The notes below the pieces were generated by a model. That model ran no database searches. It worked only from the letters and a program-made list of their open reading frames with translations, and was not told the DNA's origin. The position numbers were made by a program, and so were the translations under genes. Shown piece after piece: positions 33,739-41,113 of a stretch of 64,000 nt of DNA (within the stretch, counting starts at the first letter, position 1; each line of letters starts with the position of its first letter). This stretch comes from VXNE01 sp965261535 (GTDB lineage: Bacteria > Pseudomonadota > Gammaproteobacteria > Pseudomonadales > Azotimanducaceae), in assembly GCA_965261535.1 (NCBI GenBank), contig OZ253469.1, positions 1,488,001 through 1,552,000 on the forward strand. Reading direction: 5' to 3'.

Positions 33739-34800
33739 TCACTCGGAAACTCGACCTGCTCTGTATGTCTGCCCCACCGCCCCGAACACGGCTTCGACCA
33801 ACCCCGAAGCATCGAACCGACTCGCGTTGTCGGCGATCCAGGCGTCGATCACCGGCTTGCCCGCCCGCGCGCGGAACTGGGCCAGTTGGGCCTCGGTATA
33901 GCGAACCTCCGTGAGCGCCGCCTCAAGCATCGGCAGGTTTACGGCGTCAACATCGACGTACGCCTGGATCTGCGCGGCGATGACCTCTTCCTTCACGTCC
34001 ACAAGTAGTTGCTTGTATTGCGGCGGGAGCGCCTCGTAGGCCGTGATACCGAATACCAGCGGGCAATCGGACGTTCCCGGGGAGAGGTTGCCGGTGAACC
34101 AATCGGCTACCTCGTGGATGCGATAGGAGACGTGGCCATAGGTGAATGGGAAGGCCGCCGCATCCATGGTGCCCTGCTGGACGCCGGTATAGACCTCCGT
34201 GGCCGTGGAACTGGCGGGCGTAGCGCCGAGCAGCTTCATGGCCTGGCCGAGACCTCCTCCGGCGCGTACGGTCAGGCCTTTCCAACCATCGAGGTCGGCG
34301 GGCGGTTCACCTCGGCCAAGCAGTTCGTACTGCGGCAGGAACGTAGAGGTGTAGATCATGGCGTTCCACCGCGCCATCTCCCTGGCGACCGAGGGATGGG
34401 CATACACCGCTTCGCGAATGCGGCGGTTGGCGTCCCAGTCCGACATCGGCAGGAACGGCATCGTCAACACCATCAGCGCCGGGTTCTTCCTCGGATGATA
34501 GAAGTTGCAGATCATCGCCGCCTGAAACGCTTCGATGGCGATGCCGTCCAGGTTCTCGCGAGATTTGGAGAGCGCCTCACCGTAGTGCAGCGTCATCCGC
34601 CAGGCGCCCCCGGTCTTCTCCTCGACGACGGCCGCCAACGCATCCGCCACGGCGGTCCCCGCTCGCGGTTTTCCCCACAGCGAAACGTCCCAAGACAGTT
34701 TCGGGCCATCGACCGTCGCTCCCGCAGCCGTTTCAAGGCCAAATGCGAAAAGGACGGTCAGCAGGAAGATACGCACGGCGCCAACGCCGAAAGGTCCCAT
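33739..34800 (-). CDS. TRAP transporter substrate-binding protein (DctP family)
   Basis: Periplasmic receptor of the TRAP system. 353 residues with a signal peptide (FLLTVLFAFGLETAAGA at about 11-27), then the DctP fold. The conserved GWKGLTVRAGGGLGQAMKLL is the region whose Arg salt-bridges ligand carboxylates, followed by YTGVQQGTMDAA. ATG 34800 (MGPFGVGAVRIF) is used rather than 34905 because the signal peptide starts there. The solute is unknown. The three subunits are in the order P-Q-M. Confidence 0.92.
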   Translation of the reverse strand: MGPFGVGAVRIFLLTVLFAFGLETAAGATVDGPKLSWDVSLWGKPRAGTAVADALAAVVEEKTGGAWRMTLHYGEALSKSRENLDGIAIEAFQAAMICNFYHPRKNPALMVLTMPFLPMSDWDANRRIREAVYAHPSVAREMARWNAMIYTSTFLPQYELLGRGEPPADLDGWKGLTVRAGGGLGQAMKLLGATPASSTATEVYTGVQQGTMDAAAFPFTYGHVSYRIHEVADWFTGNLSPGTSDCPLVFGITAYEALPPQYKQLLVDVKEEVIAAQIQAYVDVDAVNLPMLEAALTEVRYTEAQLAQFRARAGKPVIDAWIADNASRFDASGLVEAVFGAVGQTYRAGRVSE

Positions 34801-34871
34801 GCGGGTTTTCCGTTGAAGTATCAAACGAGTGTGGTGACGCACCTCGAAGGTGTCAAGGATCGACCCTCGCC

Positions 34872-36701
34872 CTACGGTACGGCGAACTCCGGCCCCTTGA
34901 GCCATTCCGCGGGGTAACGTTCGACAGTTTCCCGCATCGTCGCGTCGGACCTCGGGTACTGCCCCTTGTCGTCGGTGTCCGCGATCCAGTCGCCGAGCGC
35001 GGCGCGCATCGCATCCAACTGTTCCCTGTAGGCCGTTTCGCCCGCCAGGTTGACCACTTCGTTGGGATCGTTTCGCAAATCGTAGAACTCTTCGGCCGGC
35101 CGAGATCCATAGGGCGCTGCCTGGGCGGGCGTCAGTTCACCGTGTTCATACATCGCCCGCATCCCGCCATGCCAACCCATCCTCTCCCGATAGCCGAACT
35201 GTACAGCGGCCGGTCGGTCATGAAGTTGCGGATGTAATGGAAGCGATCACCTATCACCGAGCGCACGCGGTCGATCATATTCGACATGCGGTCCTGCGAG
35301 GAAAACACGCACTGGCGCCGGTAGCCCGGGGCGAACAGGTTCTTCGCATCCATGAAGTCTGGAATATCCAGTCCAGCGAGGGCGAGCGAGGTCGCCGCCA
35401 CGTCTATCAGGCTCGCGATGTCGGACCGGCGCGTACCCGGCTTGGCGATGTCCTTCAATCCGGGCGCCGCGATGATGAGTGGCACGTGCAAGCCCTCCGC
35501 GTAGCAGTACTCCTTGCCGCGCGGCAGGTCCGAGCCGTGGTCGCTGAACAGGAATACCACCGTGTTTTCCCATTGTCCGTCGGCCTTCAGCCTCCCATGG
35601 AACAAATTTTCACCCGAAGCCTCCCGGCCGGGTTTTCTCGGGTCGGACCGTGGCAGGAGTTTCAGTCTCCCATACGGGGTCGTGGACTGCGCCACGCCAC
35701 CAGCGTCAAAACGCCGAGCACGGTCTGGGCCAAACTCGCAATCGGGCGAAACGCACCATTGGGGACACGGCCTCTGGCCCGAGAGGGACATGGTACACGA
35801 CATGCCGGGCGTACGGAGAACGCGCCACTGTTCCCTGTGCGTCCGCGCCCCGGCCCCGGGGTGGAAACTCGCAAGCAGTTCTCCCACCGCATGGTCGGTC
35901 AAGACGACGGTGCCGAGATGTTCCGCGATCTTGGCCCGGATTTCGGGAATGTCCGGGTACTGCGGCGGGACCGCAACCGACACCGGATCGACCGGCTTGA
36001 CACCGAGATTCGGCAACGCCGCCGCCAAGGCGCCGCCCGCCTTGCCGCCGGTCGTGCCAAGCTGGCCGAAAAAACGGCGTGCCGTTGGCAACGTCGCGCC
36101 AATCGCCGCCGCCGCGCGGACCCTTCCAACCACCTTTGCTGAGCGCGCCGCCGCCGCTTTTCGCGGCCGATGCACTCGATTCCTCGCCCGTGCCAACGTC
36201 TGCTTTTTGCGGACTATCCGGCATCTTCGCCCGCGCCGGCGGCGGCGCGTCGTTACCGATGGAATACAACTCCGACCGGTCGTAGACGAAGTTGTAGTCG
36301 TCCTTGCCGCGGTTATAGGTCGCGTATTCCGATTGCCGAAACAGTTCCGGCACGGTCTTGACGTCCTTCGGCAAGTGAATCTCCGCGTTCGGGACGCGGC
36401 TGGATCGATGATCGTGCGCCCCGATGCGGATGGGATAGCTGCCCGTGATCTGCGCCGAGCGGCTGGGGCTGCACACTGGCGTCGCGGCGTATGCGCGCTC
36501 GAACACGACGCCCTCGCGTGCGAGCGCATCGATATTCGGGGTCTCTACCAGCGACTCGCCGTACGCTCCATACCAGGGATTCTGATCCTCGACATAGATC
36601 CACAGGATGTTCGGCTGTTGCGCGCCGGGCGCGGCAAGCGTCATCCCGGCCAGCCCCGCAAGGACGAAGCCGCAGATCGGCAACACCGGCTTCCTTCTCA
36701 T
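34872..36701 (-). pseudogene. Second sulfatase, two frame breaks and a 276-bp insertion
   Basis: The paralogue of the sulfatase at 16 kb, here with a signal peptide (LPICGFVLAGLAGMTLAAPG) and the Cys motif PVCSPSRSAQITG. The frame starting at 36701 breaks at an A6 run (36069-36074; TPFF then GQLGTTGGKAGG in the next frame). A 276-bp block (35591-35866) interrupts VGELLAS / LKADGQWENTVVF without breaking the frame. A second break near 35197-35203 separates FMTDRPLYSS from the C-terminus (GGMRAMYEHGELTPAQAAPY, end at 34872). The homopolymer break may be a sequencing error, but the insertion is not. Confidence 0.85.
35591..35866. mobile_element. 276-bp insertion inside the second sulfatase gene
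   Basis: Defined by comparison with the other sulfatase, which is colinear on both sides. The block has no stop codon in the sulfatase frame. The ends show only weak inverted similarity (tttcaccc and gggtggaaa), so a MITE-like origin is a suggestion only. Alternatively it is a captured protein-coding insert. Confidence 0.5.
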
Positions 36702-36863
36702 CTGCTTTCCTTCGCACCGCCGACATCAGAGGGCGGACGCGCAAGAGCCCATCACATGAGATACAGCGGCGTCGCGAGTGAACCCGGCGAGCGCGTTGGC
36801 AAGCCGTTGGCGAGCGCGTGGCTGTTTATTCGCGGGCAGCTTCGGCAGGGAGGCTCTGTGCGG

Positions 36864-37208
36864 CTAGCTGGGGTTCTGTTCCTGCAGCAGATCTCGCTGG
36901 CTGCGCAACTCGCGTTCGCGGGCTTCCAACTGCTGCGTCTGGTCGGTCAACTGCTGGCGTACCGATTGGAGCGCGAGCTTCTCTTCCGCCATCCTGGCGC
37001 GCAACCGTTCCACGGCTTCGCGTTCGTATCGGACGCGCTCTCGCTCCTGCGCGGCGATCTCGGCTACCGAAGGCACGTCCATCAGAGGCTCGTGGGCGTA
37101 CTCCAGCATCGTCGCGCGATCTTCAAAATCGAGTCCGGTGCCGGCGAAGTAGTCCTGCCAGAACTGCTTGTGCGCCACTCTCCGCCGTAGATTCTCCGTT
37201 GCTCCCAT
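36864..37208 (-). CDS. Hypothetical coiled-coil protein
   Basis: 114 residues from ATG 37208. The first half (RRRVAHKQFWQDYFAGTGLD) is globular-looking. From about residue 52 it is a continuous charged coiled coil (AAQERERVRYEREAVERLRA, RMAEEKLALQSVRQQLTDQT). It is unrecognised. It lies 59 bp downstream of the 251-residue membrane protein and the peroxidase-kinase fusion on the same strand, so it is probably the third gene of that operon. Confidence 0.6.
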   Translation of the reverse strand: MGATENLRRRVAHKQFWQDYFAGTGLDFEDRATMLEYAHEPLMDVPSVAEIAAQERERVRYEREAVERLRARMAEEKLALQSVRQQLTDQTQQLEARERELRSQRDLLQEQNPS

Positions 37209-37267
37209 TCGTGGGATATAGAAGACCTTCGCTCGGAGATCCGCGCGCGCCCGCGTGGGAGCGCCGA

Positions 37268-38023
37268 TCAGAGCGCCTGTTCCTCGCGTAGTTCCGCAAA
37301 CTCTTCGAAGCTCCAGTCTTCCCACCGAAGGTCCAGGTGCGAATACCACCTGGCGTGCTGCATCATGTCCGAAAACACATAGAGCGATTGCGACCCGGCG
37401 AGATCTTCAAGATCACGGAAGGTGTCCTCCAGGGCTTCAACCAGGTAGGTATTGGCAACCCTTTCGTCGGGACCTTGCTGGACGAGCACATCGATCCGGC
37501 GCTGCGGCGCATCGCGCTGGGCGCAAAACCGGTTCGCCTTGTCGCGCAACGATACGGATACCTGGGCCGGCACGTCGTCGCAGTCCCGGGACCTGTTGCC
37601 GTTGCCCTGGTCCTTGGCAGTCGCGATCTTCAGGTCTGCGTTGTCATAGGGCTTGCACAGGCGTCCGAGCAGCATCCGTGGCGATTCTGCATATCGGGTG
37701 AGCGCGAATATCTGCAGTTCGGTGTTCGCTTCGATGTCACGGCTCACATCGCGCAGCAGCTTGCCGGGAAGCGAACCATAGGCTGGGCTCAAAGGCTTGC
37801 GAAGGTCCAGCAAATAGACCGCGCGGCCGGCGATGTCGGCCGGTTCGACCAGACAGGCAACGTCCTCCGACGTGCCGTTGAGCGCGCTTCGCAAATACGG
37901 CCCAAGGAAAAGAAGCACGGGTACCGGCAACAAGATGAACAACAGGAGGGTCCAGCGGATTCGTCCGAAGCCCGGTTCCCGCATCTCCGGCTTTCGCACC
38001 GGCCACTTCGCTCTCGCAGTCAT
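37268..38023 (-). CDS. Hypothetical single-pass membrane protein, operon partner of peroxidase-kinase
   Basis: 251 residues with one N-terminal membrane segment (about 22-43, IRWTLLLFILLPVPVLLFLG) and a soluble domain, probably periplasmic. The domain has a strand-Asp motif VYLLDLRKPLSPAYGSLP, a central LQIFALTRYAESPRMLLGRL, four cysteines (one in LVEPADI region, others in LCKPYD, RDCDD and FCAQRD) and a YVFSDMMQHARWYSHL segment. The alternating beta/alpha order with an early Asp and a late SD motif resembles a von Willebrand A-like fold, but I do not recognise a family. It starts 21 bp after the fusion gene. Confidence 0.65.
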   Translation of the reverse strand: MTARAKWPVRKPEMREPGFGRIRWTLLLFILLPVPVLLFLGPYLRSALNGTSEDVACLVEPADIAGRAVYLLDLRKPLSPAYGSLPGKLLRDVSRDIEANTELQIFALTRYAESPRMLLGRLCKPYDNADLKIATAKDQGNGNRSRDCDDVPAQVSVSLRDKANRFCAQRDAPQRRIDVLVQQGPDERVANTYLVEALEDTFRDLEDLAGSQSLYVFSDMMQHARWYSHLDLRWEDWSFEEFAELREEQAL

Positions 38024-38044
38024 TGAAATACGCCATCCATGTAG

Positions 38045-40322
38045 TTATTCCGGCGTGCCCGGCAGCGTTATCCGCGTAACGGTTCCGCCGCCCGGCATTG
38101 AACTGACTGAAATCGACCCGCCGTATTTCTCCACCAGGTAGCTCGTAGAGGTGAGACCCACGCTGGTTCGGCCGTCTGTCGCCGCATAGAAAGGCTCGAA
38201 CATGCTCTCTCGGACAGCAGCCGACATGCCGACACCGTTGTCGATAATCGTGATGTACGCCTTGCCCTTCTCTCCCTTCGTCGCGATCCTGATTTCGCCT
38301 TTGTCGTCTTGGCCCTTTTCGTGAATTGCCTGCGCCGAATTCTCGACGACCTTCTCCAGCATCAAGCAGATTTCCGTTCTCGATGCGAATATGTCGGGCA
38401 CGTCGCCGCAATCTGTCTCCACCGTCGCAACGTTCTCGGCCTGCGTCACGGCGACGACTTCGTCAATACAGTCGTTGAGGTCGAGCAAGCTGTAGCTCAC
38501 CTCGCCCTGGCGTTTGGAGAAAGCCGACAGGCGTTCCGCGACCTCGGCGATTTCCGTCGCCTGCGCCCGCACGTTGGCGACGACGGCGTTCGCCGCCGCC
38601 ACCACATCCGCGCGTTCGGCACTACTCTGAGTTTCCTGGACCTTGTCGTTCGCCTCGCTGAGCGATTCCATGCCCGTTGCGATTTCGTCCGCAGTCACGG
38701 CCAGGCGCTGACCCACGGTGTCCGACAGTATCTTGTGCGACATCAAAAGCTTGGCGTTCCTGGACACGGCCTCATCGGTCGGTTTTTCAGCACCAGCGGC
38801 CGGTTCCGAGGCGTCGGTCGCCGGTTCCCCGGCGACAGCCACACGCTGCGTCGTAACGGTTGCTTCGGCAACGGTGGTTCGGGTTCTGCTCACCGCGAAT
38901 ACGATCCACAGCAACAACAAGGCGGCGACTGCAACCAGGATACCGTTCAGGTATTGATCGTTGCGTTCCTGTTTCCTGTCGAGCTCGAATCCCAGATCGT
39001 CCACGATTTTCACCGCGAGATCCGAAATTTCGCTCGATGTGGTCAGCGAGAACAGTTCGTCGGTGGGCGCCTGGCGTTCGAGCAACACGTCCGCGTGCGA
39101 GATGAAGTTGGCCAAATAGTTGGGCAACGGCGCCGGCAGCACGGTGGCGCTGGCGCCCAGGCGCTCCAGCGCAACGGTCAGACGGCCCTTTGTGGCGTCG
39201 GTCGGGGCCACCAGATAGGCGTCGATTTCGTTCGTCAGGGTGGACACTTCGCCCAACAGCTCGGGGTTGATGTTCGGCGCCTGCACGATATTCGCCGCCG
39301 CCAATGGCAGGTAGCGCGACGAGTTCCTGATGACGGCATATCCCGTCTTGAACCGCTCGATGCGCTCTTCCTTGGCGTCGACCGCGCTCACATATGCGCT
39401 CACGTCGTTGGCCAATCTGTCGGGAATATCGGGAAGGCTTCGCACCTTGGCCAGAAGCGCTCCCTTGAGCTGGCTCATCTGCGGGATGAATGCGACCAGG
39501 GAGTCGAAATCGGCCAGCGGGTCGGATCTGACGCGGGCCGTTCCTATGCTCCAGTCCGCCGCCAACTGCTGGATTCGCTGCACACCGGAAATCGACGTGC
39601 GGTAGCCTTCCGGGTCGTTGTTGCGGACAAGCCAATATAGAAGCGAGCCGCCCACGTTCGCGCCTTGGTGGCAGGACACGCAGCCGTAGTACTTGAACAT
39701 GGTGTAGCCGCGCTTTTCCAGCGGGCTGATGGCATTGGATTCGCCGTTCAGCCAGCGGTCGAAGCGGCTGTTCGGAGTGGTCAGGGACGTCATGAACTCG
39801 GCTAGCGCGTCCTTGACGTTCGCGCGGTTTATGCCGTCGGGATAGATTGTTCCGAAGAGCTGCGGGTAGCGCTCGTCCTGAAACAGCTTGGCCACCACCT
39901 CGGGCCAAAGACTGCCCATTTCGATCGAAGACTGCACCGGACCATCGATCTGGTCCGCGAGCGACTCTGCGCGGCCGTCCCGGAACTGTTTGAAGTTGAA
40001 GCCCGCGTTGAAGACTGTCGGCGAGTTCACAAGGCCGGGCGTGTTATTGATGCCCACGGAAACCCGTCGGCCGTCGCCGCCGCCCGCAGAGAGTTCGTGG
40101 CAACTCGCGCAGGACACGGAATCGTCCTTCGAAAGCCTCGTGTCGTGGAACAGCATTCTGCCAAGCGCGGCCTTGGCGGGATCGACACCGTTGTCTGCGG
40201 GGATCGGCCTGATGGGGCTCGCCATGCGCGGGCGCCGCGAGAGCGAGGTATACGACCGTGCACGCGATCCATCCGGAGAAGCGGCGGTTCAGGTTTCTTT
40301 CAAAAACGCCCAGCAAGTCCAT
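38045..40322 (-). CDS. Di-haem cytochrome c peroxidase / DAHL-like sensor / histidine-kinase fusion (one frame break in signal region)
   Basis: The main frame (38045-40225, 726 residues) begins with a cytochrome c peroxidase-type domain with two haem sites, CASCH (39-43) and CVSCH (182-186), and family segments FRDGRAESLADQ, SIEMGS and RFDRWLNG. After the second haem it changes at about 195 into an all-helical region with RFKTGYAVIRNSSRYLP, like DAHL sensor domains. A membrane helix (about 425-447) and a cytoplasmic HATPase domain follow, with N-box EKVVENSAQAIHE, IDNGVGMS, MFEPFYA and SVGLTSTSYLVEKYGG. No canonical H-box is obvious. A start with signal peptide (WIACTVVYLALAAPAHG, from ATG 40322) lies one frame off; one extra G in the GGGG at 40214-40217 explains it. 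Confidence 0.8.
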
Positions 40323-40759
40323 GCGTCATCAATCACAAATACGATTGCCATACGCGTCCACACGCTACGCACCGGCAGCCCGTCGGCGCAAAAGCTAGTG
40401 TGAGGAGATCCCAATCCTTACCCCCGATTCCGACAGAAAATCGGGGAACCCGATTCAGGTCTGCTCCAGATCGAGATCAGTCCATCAGGAACGAAATTTT
40501 CCATGCGGCCGTGCGGGCGCGCAATGCGAAGATTCGGTAGTCGCGAAAGAATAAACGGCAGGTGGTCGCAGTGCCCGTCAAAGTACGTCTGCTACTGATT
40601 CCGGTAGTGACGATCAGGGCGCGGTGGTTTGCAACCGCCCGCCGCGTTAAAATCGTCCCCGGTTACCGGTTCCTTCGCTTGTGGCACGTCCCGCCAAGTG
40701 GGTCCCGCCAAGTGGGTCCCGCCGAGTGGAGAGAGGCCGGCAATCGCAAAGGCAGTGAA
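40323..40759. other. Divergent intergenic region before the ileS leader
   Basis: About 440 bp between the peroxidase-kinase start and the T-box. It holds an 8-bp perfect inverted repeat CCCCGATT/AATCGGGG at 40422-40429 and 40439-40446 without a T-run, an A/T-rich ttaaaat at about 40647-40653 that could be a -10 element for the ileS transcript, and the 14-bp tandem repeat listed separately. No gene is supported. Confidence 0.5.
40690..40729 (+). repeat. 14-bp tandem repeat, nearly three units
   Basis: Units cccgccaagtgggt at 40690-40703 and 40704-40717 and a 12-base partial unit cccgccgagtgg at 40718-40729, just before the T-box leader. CCCGCC and GTGGG-type blocks can pair within a unit. Confidence 0.75.
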
Positions 40760-41095
40760 GGGGACGAGTAGTCGGACCGAAGCGGGCCTTGAAGCGAGCG
40801 GAGGACGGTGGAAGCTCCGCGCGCCGCCGCCGACGAAGATCACCCCGGAGCCGTCGACCGAACGGATGTGTCGCATTTCAGTAGGCTCGACCGGCTGGCC
40901 CCCGTAAACGGGCCGGGTCATCGCGCCGATCAAGGTGCTGTGACCGCTTAAGGCTCGCGTCGCGAGGCGCGTGCGAAACCGGGTGGTACCGCGACGTTGG
41001 GCCGCACAAGGTGGCCGAACCTTCGCCCCGAGAATAGATGCGTGACGAATCGGCGACGATTCGCAGCATCCGTTGTCGGGGCGTTTTGGTTTTTG
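40760..41095 (+). promoter_or_regulatory. Isoleucine T-box riboswitch leader of ileS
   Basis: tRNA-Ile-sensing leader. The stem I base GGGG (40760-40763) pairs with CCCC (40843-40846). The specifier loop is ACGAGTA on one side and GAAGATCA on the other, with the specifier ATC (Ile) at 40839-40841 followed by A. The next helix is GTCGG (40771-40775) with CCGAC (40830-40834). The distal part has AAGCGAGC and a GCGGAG/CTCCGC hairpin around GGTGGAAG. A stem III hairpin lies around 40896-40915. The T-box motif GGGTGGTACCGCG is at 40981-40993. Antiterminator: GGG and GCGA around the TGGTACC bulge pair with TCGC and CCCG at 41023-41030. Those same bases form the terminator, so the two are exclusive. 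Uncharged tRNA-Ile should promote readthrough. Confidence 0.9.
41024..41095 (+). terminator. Intrinsic terminator of the T-box leader
   Basis: The outer stem CGCCCCGA (41024-41031) pairs with TCGGGGCG (41076-41083). Inside are GATGC/GCATC (41037-41041 with 41066-41070) and the perfect hairpin GAATCG-GCGA-CGATTC (41047-41062). TTTTGGTTTTT follows at 41084-41094. It ends 19 bases before the ileS ATG. Confidence 0.85.
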
Positions 41096-41113
41096 TTCGG
41101 AGAACGACGGGCG

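Noticed and set aside
40422..40446. Inverted repeat CCCCGATT/AATCGGGG considered as a terminator
   Set aside because: No T-run follows on either strand and no gene ends nearby; it may be an operator but that is not supported.
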